The notes under the pieces: model-generated
What the model was told of the DNA's origin: nothing
The model's database searches: none
What the model saw: only the letters and a program-made list of their open reading frames with translations
In this document: in pieces, positions 1 through 10,373 of the stretch
How the letters are laid out: every line of letters starts with the position of its first letter
Position numbering within the stretch: the stretch's first letter is position 1
Made by a program: the position numbers and the translations under genes
Origin: Bedellia somnulentella
Taxonomy: Eukaryota > Arthropoda > Insecta > Lepidoptera > Bedelliidae
Direction of reading: 5' to 3'
NCBI GenBank assembly: GCA_963576735.1
Contig: OY755175.1
Location: forward strand, 18,492,401 to 18,556,400
Length of the DNA stretch: 64,000 bases

Positions 1-177
1 GAACCGATTTCGATTGCACCTTTTACATAAATTGCATTTAATATAAATGGAGTGCTACTCCTAGATTTTAAACGAAAAGAGTGTTTAAAACGATGATCAA
101 GAACTAAAAACCCACATGCATAAAATCTGAGTTATTGCTTAGCTTGTATTTTCCAATATTAAACTTTGGATCATATT

Positions 178-438
178 GCTGTGTAGTGTCGGCTTAGATT
201 GCTGTGTAGTGTCGGCTTAGAATAACACTACCCCATTTCTACCCGTGGGTGATCGTAAAAGGCGACTAAGGGTATAGGAGCTTTTAAAGTGATTTTTGGG
301 CGATGTGGTTGGAGACCTATCACCAACAACCTTTATTTCACCATCTTTTCCCCACGCAACTTCCAAAAGTGGCTGAGGAATTTCTAATTCCCTAGCTCTG
401 GCTACCCCTTCAAGGGATTTATAGCCGTGAGTATATAT
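178..438 (+). mobile_element. SINE-A copy, full-length head, (TATG)n-type tail
   Basis: The head GCTGTGTAGTGTCGGCTTAG appears twice in tandem (178 and 201), then the standard body, ending GCCGTGAGTATATA. The tail abuts, tail to tail, the LINE fragment on the opposite strand. AAACTTTGGATC before the SINE (about 163-174) recurs at about 725-736 beyond the LINE, so both pieces look like one insertion. Confidence 0.85.
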
Positions 439-715
439 ACATACATACATACATATACTCACGCCATTAGTTCCCGTTGGGGTAGGCAGAAACTATTGAT
501 CGCCACTTCGCACGATCCTGACAAACCTCTCTAGCTTCGTTTAGATCCATCAATCTTTTCATGCATGCTCTTTTATTCTTCATACTTCGGACGCCAGCCT
601 TTTTGAGCACACTCTCAATTTGGTCCAAGTGTGTTCTCCGTGGTCGTCCTCTACTAACATTACCATCCACACTAGCTCTATAGATCCCTTTTACCAATTT
701 TCTATCATATATATA
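438..715 (-). mobile_element. RTE-like LINE 3' end with ORF C-terminus
   Basis: On the minus strand about 75 codons encode the end of a non-LTR retrotransposon polyprotein: KGIYRASVDG, then GRPRRTHLDQIESVLKKAG, RACMKRLMDLNEAREVC and WRSIVSAYPNGN, then a stop. A short 3' UTR follows and ends GTGAGTATATG plus (TATG)n. The clade name RTE-like comes from recognising this ending. Nothing upstream of the KGIYR block is retained. A (TA)n run lies at about 706-724. The copy at 44026 starts at the same internal point. Confidence 0.7.
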
Positions 716-833
716 TATATATATAAACTTTGGATCCACACGACTTATTATTACCCATTAGTCATTAGTATAATACGACCATTTATTAGTCATCATAATA
801 ATGAAACATCCACCGAATCTCTATGTTCCTGAA

Positions 834-970
834 GGGCAAGCACGAGCCGTGTTTAAACTAGTTATCGTGTGCGATAAAGCAGCCATCTCTTACGCACTTA
901 CTTAGTATCGTATACTGCCATCTCATTCTAACCGTTATCGTGTCGATAAAATAGTGCTCGTGCTTGCCCT
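834..970. mobile_element. MITE-like element, 15-bp perfect terminal inverted repeats
   Basis: The ends AGGGCAAGCACGAGC and GCTCGTGCTTGCCCT are perfect inverted repeats around a 107-bp core that contains a further inverted TATCG motif pair. There is no coding capacity. No clear target-site duplication is seen, so the superfamily is not assigned. Confidence 0.65.
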
Positions 971-1579
971 ACTGGTACATAAAACACAAAAGCAAAGTGA
1001 TCTTTGTAGCTCATCACAGATCGGTATCGCGCGTTGGCTCTGGTTCAATATATTGAACTTTCTGATCCATCGACATCCGAGGTGATTTGGCTTGGAGCAA
1101 CGTTCTAATTATAGCTGACGAGAAATCATGTGTTTTGTCTTTTTTTGCAAGTGTTTCCTAGTTAGTAATGTCGTTCATAAAACATGCTGTTGGTTTGTGG
1201 AGCATGCAAAGGTACATTTAGTTTCCTTAGATATGCACCGAACCATTTCGTCTTGCATGTAACGTTCAAATTGAAAAGGTACGAACGTACTTTGAAGACG
1301 GTTATTTCATTAAAAACACAAATACCTATGTCTTTACACTATACTAATCTTTATCATGTTCTCTATTTGTCAGTACCACGTTTTACCCTTTTTCCCCAAT
1401 CTCAAATATCAATCTAGGTTAAGACAGTGGGACTGTGATGTGAATTTGAGTTTAGTCATGTTGTATGCATGATAATTTAACGGCTAAATGCTAAGTAAGG
1501 TAAAGGCTGGCTCAACTTTGGTGAGGTTAGAACAAGAATATTACTTGGTATGCGCAATATGATACCTGAATAAGACTGA
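971..1579. other. Unannotated interval
   Basis: AT-rich sequence with no recognisable coding frame, RNA gene or repeat boundary. The short frame at 1184-1417 (+) has no recognisable domain. Confidence 0.5.
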
Positions 1580-1686
1580 TCCTATTAATATTATAAATGT
1601 GAAAGTTTAGATGTTTGTGTGTTTGAGGCAAAATGGCTCCTCAAGTACATAATGTATATGAATGAAATTTAGCAGAATGCTAGATA

Positions 1687-1761
1687 CATACATACATACA
1701 TATACTCACGGCTATAAATCCCTAGAAGGGGTAGCCAGAGCTAAGGAATTAGAAATTCCTA
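1687..1761 (-). mobile_element. 5'-truncated SINE-A nested in the Helitron
   Basis: The minus-strand tail (CATA)n, GCCGTGAGTATATG and about 60 bp of body are present. The flanks are direct repeats AATGCTAGATA (1676-1686 and 1762-1772). The uninterrupted target is visible in the paralogous Helitron near 57796. Confidence 0.85.
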
Positions 1762-1772
1762 AATGCTAGATA

Positions 1773-1947
1773 AAGAGCTTATTCCATTTTTCTGAATGAA
1801 GACGTCTGAAAGCCACAGAATCTGAATTCAGATTAGTGGAATAACGTTCAAACTGAAATTTGTGTAGTGGAATAACAAGCGTCTGCGGCAGTAACTTCGA
1901 AGGACGTCTGAATTCAGCAACGACAAAGTGTAATGGAATAAGCTCTT
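1773..1947. mobile_element. MITE with AAGAGCTTATTCCA inverted repeats
   Basis: The ends AAGAGCTTATTCCA and TGGAATAAGCTCTT are perfect 14-bp inverted repeats. ACGTCTGAA motifs recur inverted inside. It sits at a TA/TAA target directly after the SINE-A duplication and is absent from the paralogous Helitron. Confidence 0.8.
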
Positions 1948-2100
1948 AATAACCCAAATTGTAACATAGGATACCTTTTGTCCCGGAAAAAATTGTCCAA
2001 TGAAATATTTACGCCTGATTGAACTAAGAATACCGGAAAAAAACGCCTTAAGCTTTGTCATAAGCAAATTTGACAGTACGTAGTCTGTCGGGTCAGCTAG

Positions 2101-2533
2101 TACAAAATAAAAATTAAAAAGACTGCTCTCATAGTTTTTCGGAAGCCGGTAAACAACTACACGCTAAGATTTGACAAGCATACCCACAACCCAACTTCAA
2201 TAGAACTTCCTATACATACTGAACGTTTCAAACAGTTGTCAAGTGACCCTCGCAGCTAATAAGAATCAATCAATCGGAGAATCTTTTCGGAAGCCAAGTA
2301 AATGTATTATTCGGGGATTCGCCGACTTGATTGATCCGGCCGATGACCTTCGCCGTTTAGGCTTTGACACCACTTGAAAACTAATAGCGATAAAATTTGC
2401 TATTGATGGACTATCAAAGATGTAGAGCTAATTGAAATTATCCGTTGAATAAAAAGTATTTATTATAAACGGATTTGATTTTGCGTGAATTTAGCGAAAT
2501 AAATTTATAGGTATATTTATAAATACAAATTTA
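2101..2533. other. Unannotated interval
   Basis: AT-rich sequence in which I see no gene, RNA or definable repeat. Confidence 0.4.
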
Positions 2534-2545
2534 GTTTTAAACCAA

Positions 2546-2909
2546 AGCAACCGTGATAGCTCAATGGGTAGAACACCGGTTATCGTGCAAACGACTAGTG
2601 TTCAAATCCCGGGTCGGGCCTACACCAATTTGTCTTTTCTTAAGACATATGTGTGGTTAATTTATCGTGGTTGTTAACGGTGAGGGAAAACATCGCGAGG
2701 AAACCCACATGGCTGAGTTGTACTTAGTCATGTGACAGTGTATTCGTACAAAACGGCGATAGGCCTGCCCCCTATCACGTGAGTACACTGTCCATGCAAA
2801 ACGTGGGTACTCTGAACACCAGGTGACAAAATCACGTGATGTTCAGAAGTATTAGTACCTCTGCCAACCCCTTCGGAGATATTCGGCGTAAACGTTTATG
2901 TTATGTTAT
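2546..2909 (+). mobile_element. SINE-B, full length, tRNA-like head
   Basis: The head carries a Pol III A-box-like TAGCTCAATGGGTAGA and a B-box-like GTTCAAATCCC at tRNA spacing. A body of about 290 bp follows, then the (ATGTT)n tail. The 12-bp duplication GTTTTAAACCAA lies at 2534-2545 and 2910-2921. This copy defines the family's ends. Confidence 0.9.
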
Positions 2910-3009
2910 GTTTTAAACCAAGTAGATATTGAAGAAGACTATTCTTTTAAAAACAAAATTTAAAGTCACGATTAGGATTTAACTATTAGTACATCTTCAG
3001 ATTTAGCAT

Positions 3010-3322
3010 ATTGTTGCTATAACTATTTGTATCCAACTTCATTTTAGCGCTGACCGAAAATCAGTGTTGTGAGGTAAAACTCACAACGTTTGCTGAGTCA
3101 GTGCCTTTTTGCTGTTGGAGGGCACAGAGAGATTTTTGATGTGTTATTGGTATTTATTTTTATAGTGTTTTTTGTCTTTTTTATTTTTAGTTTTTAATCA
3201 CTTTTTGATATTTTTATTTAATTTTTGTTTTGTGTTTTTTTAATTATTTTAGTGTTATATTGTTTTTTTCTGTATTTGTTTTACATTTTTTTATGCAGCA
3301 AATAAATGTCTTTCTTTCTTTT
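3010..3322 (+). mobile_element. Non-LTR retroposon 3' end with T-rich body and (TTTC)n tail
   Basis: It contains GCTGAGTCAGTGCC, a T-rich stretch, then CAAATAAATGTCTTTCTTTC. The same landmarks, CTGAGTCAGT and AATAAACGTCTTC plus a TTTC-rich tail, occur at 57473-57711, where the element is bounded by a target duplication. The 5' limit here is approximate. Confidence 0.5.
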
Positions 3323-3728
3323 TAGATATTGTACTGTTATAAAAATAAATAATCTCATAACTAGCTTCGTTTGTTGACAGTAATACAACACCCTTAATCG
3401 GAACTATTATTCTTACGCACAAAACTGACGTAACAGTGTGCCATTCTGACTTATGGCATGTTGGATGAAAATCTTGTCCCAAGAGATCTTAGGTAAGCGG
3501 TTTGTTACTTACATACTATTGGAATAAAATGAAGACTATCATTTTCGAAATCGGGTTGGAGAGCTAGCATATATAGAAGTAGTTTGATTTCTTGTTTCTT
3601 TGAAAGATATGTTCGAAAATACAGAGCCATGACATTTTTTTCTTTATCAGAAAGCTACATTATTCGGGAAAGCTATAGATTTTACATATGGAATGAGCGG
3701 TGATTGAAGAAAAAAAATTGATATATAG

Positions 3729-4218
3729 AATTCGGTATGCAAAGTTTTACTAAGGTGATGCTGATTACGAAACCATTTCGAGATATTATGGTTATAAACA
3801 ACATTTTCTAGAAATTATATCAATTGAAGCTAAGGTGACTATTATTTTATCAAAAAACTGTAACAGTGTTTGACCTTCGATGTTGTTTCAAAGATATACG
3901 GTTTTGCAGTTTAATATCGAAAATCATAGATTTGTTAAGTATAATATCGTAATAGTTTCATTTGACATCACAAATTCGTGATATGTTTTGCAATCAGCAA
4001 CATTTAAAAAAAAAACATTTTGCTTCATTTGCATGCCTCTACGTGATTTTATCGATCGATGACGTCATTAAGTACAAAAGTTGAACAATCTTTAAAAAAT
4101 CATAACTTTACAATTACTCATTTTAAATGGAAAAAAATCAAATTAATCTTTTATTTTCGTGTTTACTATCGAATAAAAATATTTAATAAATACCAAAAAA
4201 AACTTTGCATACCGAATT
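3729..4218 (+). mobile_element. TIR element, family M490, copy 1
   Basis: It starts AATTCGGTATGCAAAGTTTT and ends with the inverse, about 490 bp, non-coding and AT-rich, with CGATCGATGACGTCAT near the middle. A second copy in opposite orientation lies at 35353-35849. No transposase is present. Confidence 0.75.
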
Positions 4219-4249
4219 AATAATGCGTAGCAGCCTTAGCTAGCCAGGT

Positions 4250-4320
4250 TTACTACATACCTACATGCATATACTCACGGCTATGAATCCCAAATAAATA
4301 ATTCCTCAGCCACTTTTGGA
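4250..4320 (-). mobile_element. Degenerate SINE-A 3' fragment
   Basis: The minus-strand tail and TATACTCACGGCTAT are recognisable, then an internally deleted body reaching CCTCAGCCACTTTTGGA. Confidence 0.55.
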
Positions 4321-4934
4321 TGATAAGAATTAAATTACTTTTTAGGTTTTCTAGTTTATTCAAAAACATGAAAATTTATTAGAAGTCCACCATTTAAAAA
4401 AACTGTCTCGATTAAGTAACACAGCGTCGCCGCAGAAATGAGAACTCTCGGCATTATGAAATATAATGGCGGAGTTTTAAAGATTCAGCACCTCAAAGCA
4501 GCTTCGTTAGCGTATAATTTGCAGGTCGTCTGCAAAGTGCAGACCTATGATGAGAGCCAAGTCAAAGACCCGTCTTGGCGGCACTCATTCATTAAAATCT
4601 TCAGCAGAAATCATCAACGGTTTCAGTTTATTTCTTTCATTCACATAAGCTTAGAGTTACTTGGAAATTGGAAGCAAAATAAACTAAAGAAATAAGACAC
4701 TATATTAATATTACAAATGCATCTTGGATAACAATTTCTACTATCTATAGATACTATCAAATAGAAACGAAGATTTTTTTTAAAAATAGTAATGGATTCT
4801 GCAGCATAGCGTTAAAACATTCAATGCGCAACAAGAAGGATTAGTGTTTCCAAAAATAAGTGGCAACCATGACTTAGAGTACATGCTGCTCCGAAGGATT
4901 CAGCTACTACCAATAGCTGTAGTTATTATTGATA
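4321..4934. other. Unannotated interval with one unassigned 85-codon frame
   Basis: The frame at 4438-4695 (+) starts with ATG but has no motif I recognise and no neighbouring splice-consistent partner. The rest is AT-rich and featureless. Confidence 0.3.
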
Positions 4935-4946
4935 TTTCTCTTATAT

Positions 4947-5095
4947 GCTGTGTAGTGCCGGCTTAGAATAGCACTACCCCATTCCCTCCGGTGAGGCGAC
5001 TAACTAACTATTTGGGCTTTTAAGGGATTTTTGGGCGATGCGGTTGGAGACCCATGGCTACCCCTTCATGGTATTTATAGCCGTGAGTATATATG
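4947..5095 (+). mobile_element. SINE-A, full head, internal deletion
   Basis: The head GCTGTGTAGTG and the tail GCCGTGAGTATATATG are both present, but about 100 bp between GGTTGGAGACCCATG and GCTACCCCTTC is missing. TTCTCTTATA flanks both sides (about 4935 and 5096), which confirms GCTGTG as the true 5' end of the family. Confidence 0.85.
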
Positions 5096-5741
5096 TTCTC
5101 TTATACTAGGCCAGTGTAGACCAGTCTCATCACCCTGTTAGATGATGAGCTCGAGGACCTCGAAATCCATGAACGGAACTCTGACGACGACTAAGCTGAT
5201 GATGCCAGAAGTAAATATTTACTGCATCGATTTAAAAATCATAACTTATAGAAATTTTGCTATTTAAGTTTTTCCCCTAATACCTCCAAATTATTATTCT
5301 ATTCCATTCAATAAAAAATAAAGTTTAAACCATCGAAATAATTGCTTTGAAATATCCATAACAGTCTTAGTTGAAAGGCCTTTCAATTCAGAATTAGTTA
5401 CTAACTAAACGTTCTCTAACTTTAACAATGTGCGTACTGAAATTCTGTGTATTTTACTTATGTGCCTATGTCCTTATCATATTCACCATATCTGAGAGGG
5501 ATAGAGGTATAATTTAGGATATGGAGTGTTATGTTGGTTGGTTTATGATCATTAAATCTATACACGCTTGAAGTATTTTGTGTTAAACGGTATCATTACT
5601 GGGACTCCATCTTTGTTTTAGCATACATACAATATTACAATCTACAGTATTGTAGTGTTTTTAGATGAAACAAGTAGGTATGTTCTAGTGGTAATTAATT
5701 CATGCGTTTTCAAATTCAAAGAATCTGGCGTTTGGTTCTAC

Positions 5742-5869
5742 ATACATACATACATACATATACTCACGGCTATAAATCCCTTGAAGGGGTAGCCAGAGCT
5801 AAGGAATTAAAATTTCCTAAGCCACTTTTGGAAGTTGCGTGGGGAAAAGATGGTGTAATAAAGGTTTGT
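5742..5869 (-). mobile_element. SINE-A, 5'-truncated
   Basis: A minus-strand copy runs from the (CATA)n tail to about the middle of the body. The 12-bp duplication GTTTGGTTCTAC is at 5730-5741 and 5870-5881. Truncation at the 5' end with an intact tail indicates target-primed reverse transcription. Confidence 0.9.
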
Positions 5870-5944
5870 GTTTGGTTCTACGATATAATAATATAGCAGA
5901 CAGCTTTCTCATTTAGGCAAGGACTTGGAATAGCATATACCGTG

Positions 5945-6185
5945 TAGCTTAATACATATCAAGGCTATACATCCCGAAAATTGGTAGACAGAGTTTCAGA
6001 ATTAGAAATATTCGCCAAGTTTTGTACATTTTGTGGATATATGATTGTAAAGTACTGGACTGAGGTTATCGATGCGTTTTCCAGACGCATACTTTGCAAT
6101 TAATAAAAAAACATTTCGCGTAGTCGCCTCGTTCGAAACCACGGGAAGAAATAGTTTAGTACTATTCTGAGCCGACAGTACAAAA
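5945..6185 (-). mobile_element. Very degenerate SINE-A relic
   Basis: Scattered matches remain: a tail-side GGCTATACATCCC, CAGAATTAGAAAT, then GGGAAGAAATAG and GAGCCGACA near the head. The middle is replaced by unrelated sequence. Confidence 0.4.
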
Positions 6186-6316
6186 TTTAAATTGGTAGGA
6201 ACATATTATACTTTTCATAAGTATTGAGACATATAATGCATATTTGCTGTATAGAAACCTATCCTCAGTGTAGCCATCCTTTTCTCCCGTCGTAAAATCG
6301 TAGTCATTTCTTATAT

Positions 6317-6690
6317 AACAAAAACATAACATAAATAACATAAACGTTCACGCCGTTTATCCCCGAAGGGGTTGGCAGAGGTACCACTACTTTTGCACTT
6401 ACATGGCAGCGCCATCTAGTGTCCAGAGAAGGTACCCACGTTTTGCTTAGACAGTGTACTCACGGGATAGTAGGCAGGCCTATCGCAGTTTTGTACGAAT
6501 ACACTGTCACATGACTAAGTACAACTCCGCCATGTGGGTTTCCTCACGATGTTTTCCCTCACCGTTAACAACCATGATAAATTAACCACACATATGACTT
6601 TAGAAAAGACAAATTGGTGTAGGCCCGACCCAGGATTGGAACTCACGCCCTTCTGTTTTCGGGCGGGTGTTCTACCCACTGGACTATCAT
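6317..6690 (-). mobile_element. SINE-B, full length
   Basis: The tail (AACAT)n is at the left and the tRNA-like head with A and B boxes at the right. The 14-bp duplication GTCATTTCTTATAT is at 6303-6316 and 6691-6704. It carries a body variant with CATGGCAGCGCCATCTAGTG, shared with the copy at 50853. Confidence 0.9.
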
Positions 6691-6704
6691 GTCATTTCTT
6701 ATAT

Positions 6705-7168
6705 CTCAAATAATTATCAAAATAAGTACCCATTAAAGCTTCTACATTTCTTAACAAAAGGCTCCTCGGTTCTCCCAAGTTTATGGAGTCGCAAAGTTCA
6801 AAGCACTACTAAATGTGGACCCTTGCTTGAAGTTTTGCTCGGCTCTTAGTTTTAACTGAGTAGTCATACAAATTCTCGCGACTCATACTAATAAACCCAG
6901 CGAATTTGCGCTCATGAATATCATGAAGTTGAAATTAGCAGCTGTTACTACTTACTACATTTCATACTTGAACATACAAAAAGTGGCTTGATACTTGTTA
7001 CATGGCACGTGGATAAATAATCTATAAAAAGGGTACTCAAAAAACCAGGATTTACTTTATGATTAAATAGAAAATACTTCATCACAACCATAAACGACAT
7101 GCAGGGCAAGAATGTGTAAAGGATTTCAAAATTTTATAAAGTACTGTTTTTATTTAATAAATTGATAC
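6705..7168. other. Unannotated interval
   Basis: No gene or repeat boundary is recognised. Confidence 0.4.
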
Positions 7169-7177
7169 TTATTAAAA

Positions 7178-7429
7178 CATACATACATACATACATATAC
7201 TCACGGCTATAAATCCCTAGAAGGGGTAGCCAGAGCTAAGGAATCAGAAATTCGTCAGCCACTTTTGAAAGTTGTGTGGGGAAAAGATAGTAAAATAAAG
7301 GTTGCTGGTGATGGGTCTCCAACTTCATCGCCCAAAAATGCCTTAAAAGCCCCAATACCGTTAGTTGCCTCTTACGTACACCCACCGGAAGAAATGGGGT
7401 AGTGCTATTCTAAGCCCACACTACACAGC
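7178..7429 (-). mobile_element. SINE-A, full length
   Basis: It runs from the (CATA)n tail to the head GCTGTGTAGTG on the minus strand. TTATTAAAACATA occurs on both sides (about 7169 and 7431). Confidence 0.9.
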
Positions 7430-7871
7430 ATTATTAAAACATATACGAGTATTATATTCTGAAATTCCACTAGTAACTTAAACTTTTCTTTGCTTACTCA
7501 ATTTCCATCAGGGGCTGCTGAATTTATAATTCTCAATCTCTGCCTATCCCTCTTTAAGGTTTATAGCAGTGAGTAGACAGGTAAGAAATATTGATCCATT
7601 CTCAGTTTGTCCCCAGTAATCGCACACAAAAATCTTAGAGAATACTTTGAGATTTAGATGCTTCTATAGATAGGCTCTATAGGGACCCCGTTAAACCTCT
7701 TTCAAACCGCGTAGAGGAAAACCTTACAAACCCCTGCGTCAAAGCCTTCTTTTACGTTTATTTTCAATCTATTTTCATCTCAACTACTTTTACGGATAGC
7801 CTTGATTTACATTGATAGTGAGTGAGTCGATTTCAAAGGGTTGTTGAGTTTAAAATGTTAGTATTTACAAA

Positions 7872-8122
7872 GTATTTAGTGTAGTGCTGGCTTAGAATGT
7901 CGCTACCCCTTTCTACCCACGGGTGTCGTAAGAGGCGACTAAGGGTATTGGGGCTTTTTATTGGATTTTTGGGCGATGCGGTTGGAGACCCATCACCAAA
8001 AACCTTTATTTTTACCATCTTTTCCCCACTCAACTTCCAAAAGTAGCTGAGGAATTTCTAATTCTTTAGCTCTGGCTTCCCCTTCTAGGGAAATATAGCC
8101 GTGAGTATATGTATGTATGTAT
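7872..8122 (+). mobile_element. SINE-A, near full length
   Basis: The body runs from a diverged head (TAGTGTAGTGCTGGC) to the (TATG)n tail. GTATTTACAAA flanks it at 7861-7871 and 8123-8133. Confidence 0.9.
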
Positions 8123-8343
8123 GTATTTACAAAAGCAAAAAATGATGTATAGACAAATTTGCTACGTCCGGTAAATACTTCATCATATATGCCATGGTAC
8201 ATATCACACTTATAACTATACTAGCAGCCCGTCCCGGCTTCGCTCGGGCATAAATTATCAATAACATTTTGTTTTTTATTTTATTACATGTATTATTATT
8301 TTAATATAGTTTTTTTAAGTTTTAAGCTATGTTATATTTTTTT

Positions 8344-8588
8344 GCTGTGTAGTGTCAGCTTAGAATAGCACTACCCCATTTCTTCCGGTGGGTGTACGTA
8401 AGAGGCGACTAACGGTTTTGGGGCTTTTGAGGGATTTTTGGGCGATGCGGTTGGAGACCCATCACCAACAACCTTTATTTCACCATCTTTTCCCCACACA
8501 ACTTCCAAAAGTGGCTGAGGAATTTCTGATTCCTTAGCTCTGGCTACCCCTTCTAGGGATTTATAGCCGTGAGTATATGTATGTATGT
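8344..8588 (+). mobile_element. SINE-A carried inside Helitron H1 (shared insertion)
   Basis: Full-length copy flanked by ATGTTATATTTTTTT. The same insertion at the same place with the same flanks is in the other H1 Helitron (56503-56748), so it predates their separation. Confidence 0.9.
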
Positions 8589-8630
8589 ATGTTATATTTT
8601 TTTTTTATTTTTCATAATGAGTAATTACAT

Positions 8631-8862
8631 AGAATAGCACTACCCCGTTTCTACCGATGGGTGTACGTAAGAGGCGACTAACGGTATTGGGGCTTTTAAG
8701 GGATTTTTGGGCGATGCGGCTGGAGACCCATCACCAATAACCTTTACTTTACCATCCTTTCCCCAATCAATTTTCCAAAGGTGGCTGAGGAATTTCTAAT
8801 TCCTTAGCTCTGGCTACCCCTTCTAGGGATTTATAGCCGTGAGTATATGTATGTATGTATGT
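8631..8862 (+). mobile_element. SINE-A, 5'-truncated, private to this Helitron copy
   Basis: It starts at AGAATAGCACTACC, about 18 bp into the element, and ends in (TATG)n. The duplication ATGAGTAATTAYAT is at 8617-8630 and 8863-8876. The other H1 copy has the empty site (TGTAATTACTCATTAT near 56430). Confidence 0.92.
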
Positions 8863-8891
8863 ATGAGTAATTATATCAAAAGCCATTCAAT

Positions 8892-9146
8892 TTATAGAGT
8901 TAGAGCTTCCCTGTAAACAATATTTGACGTTGTTGTATTTTGGGGCAGCAAAATAAATTGATGTTCAGGAGCTCCCACCCGCGACAGGCCAACGTACAGT
9001 TGACCGTGAGTAAAACAATTCTTTCGCAGGTCAATCCCTACTAATTTGAAGGTTTGGCCTTGGGACTTATTAATTGTTAAAGCAAAAGATGTTTTAACCG
9101 GAAATTGTAGCCGTTTAAATGGAATTGGCAGATCAGTTGGGATCAT
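8892..9146 (-). pseudogene. Helitron Rep/helicase, C-terminal fragment
   Basis: This is the end of a PIF1-like SF1 helicase domain as found in Helitron RepHel proteins. LTINKSQGQTF matches the conserved motif near the C-terminus and GQLYVGLSRV matches motif VI (arginine finger). PMIPTDLPIPFKRLQFPV before them is typical of the family. The frame stays open upstream to about 9270 and includes LKQNLIVATIITGPAAGQ, so the annotated methionine is not a real start. The Rep nuclease and the Walker motifs are missing, so it cannot act alone. Same protein end as 56094-56414 (+). Confidence 0.85.
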
Positions 9147-9849
9147 CGGTATCCTCGGTATATGAGCTAATTGACCGGCTGCTGGGCCAGTGATAATAGT
9201 CGCTACAATTAAATTTTGCTTTAACTCTTTGATAAGCAGCCTCCCGTACCCCTTCGTGACGCCTGCAACAACTTACTATGCATAGCTAATCGAGCGGAGT
9301 TTTATCTATTTTTTTAATTCGAGATAACTTTCGAATGGAATGTTCGAATCGAATAATTCAAAAAGTAATATAAGGGTATTGAAGTAGTCTGAAATAATAT
9401 ATACGTTTTTTTATAAGGATTAGATAGGTACAAATAAAGAGCCTTTTCTAAAGCATTTTAATTTAATTTTTAAATAATTTTATATAATGACGCTTGTTGT
9501 GAGATAACTATAATAGTTAGAGACATGCTGTCGGGGCATTTTTTTTAGATAATGATGTGTTCTATAAAATTGTAGTACATAATTTTATTCTATTGTCAAT
9601 AGTTTTCGCAGCGCACGCGATGTAAGGTTTTTTTTTGGTATTTCTTTAACACCTTGGGTTACAATTTTGAAGTTTACGTAAGGATCCCTAATTTTTTTGA
9701 AAATAAAATATAGCTTATGTCACTCGGGAATAGTGTAGCATCAAAACAGTGAAAGAATTTTTCAAATCCGTCCAATAGTTTTGGAGCCTATTTAATTCAA
9801 ACAAACAAACAAAAAATCAAACCTTTCCTCTTTATAATATTAGTATAGA

Positions 9850-9945
9850 TTTACGCCTATAAGTTCCATACAGGGGTAGCCGGAGCTTCAGAATTGGAAA
9901 ATCCTCAGCTACTTTTGAGTGGGTGAATTAAATAAAGTAAGTTCA
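9850..9945 (-). mobile_element. Degenerate SINE-A fragment
   Basis: GCCTATAAGTTCC, GGGGTAGCCGGAGC and CCTCAGCTACTTTTG match the 3' half on the minus strand. It lies directly against the 5' end of Helitron H1. Confidence 0.5.
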
Positions 9946-9975
9946 CTGATAGTTTTTTAACCACACACATACATA

Positions 9976-10373
9976 TATAAAGAAACTCCAATTCTTGAAC
10001 ACTGACTTTATTTCCACTTGGTCATATAAAATATATTACAACTAACAATTAACTATTTGTACTATAATTACGGGCAGTAACTTTGACTAAACGTCTTTAC
10101 TTCACTTCTGCTAACGATAGAATGACTAAAAATAATGTCCCGCCTCAAAAGCCGTCCTCGTCCCCACTCATTACTTGTCAAACCGAAAACAGTCACTTCA
10201 ACCGGAAGTTGAGGTGAAACACTTTACAAAACTGGTTGCTTTAAACGGAAGTTGAGGTGAAACACTTTACAAAACTGATTAACAAAAGGTACTCATATTA
10301 AAAATCAACATGAATTAATAATATATGTTTTTCAAAGAAATCATTACAATATATTTTAACAAGAATCATTACA
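9976..10373 (-). repeat. 3' LTR of the element at 9976-18651
   Basis: 398 bp, matching 18254-18651 throughout by eye. It contains a tandem duplication of about 42 bp built on GGAAGTTGAGGTGAAACAC and, in minus orientation, AATAAAG near its 3' end. Just upstream in minus orientation (10374-10430) is a purine-biased stretch, GCCAGGAGGCAGCACTC, that may serve as or replace a polypurine tract. Confidence 0.88.

Larger units (their letters stand above)
1580..2100 (+). mobile_element. Non-autonomous Helitron (family H2), copy 1, with two nested insertions
   Basis: It begins TCCTATTAATATTATAAA after an A and ends GGGTCAGCTAG before a T, the standard Helitron pattern (A|TC...CTAG|T). The paralogue at 57462-57939 aligns across the body except for a SINE-A fragment and a MITE inserted here. 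No Rep/helicase coding remains. Confidence 0.75.
8221..9849 (-). mobile_element. Helitron (family H1), copy 1, with helicase remnant and two SINE-A insertions
   Basis: On the minus strand it starts A|TCTATACTAATATTATAAAG and ends in a GC-rich hairpin region (CCGGGACGGGC) followed by TGCTAG|T. It keeps only the C-terminal part of the Rep/helicase. Its near-twin at 55451-56871 is inverted. It contains one SINE-A shared with the twin and one private to this copy. Confidence 0.88.

Noticed and set aside
9976..10373. Two LTR-like repeats as a segmental duplication unrelated to a retrotransposon
   Set aside because: Equal length, TG start, AATAAAG signal, outer CATA duplication and an integrase remnant on the same strand fit an LTR element better.
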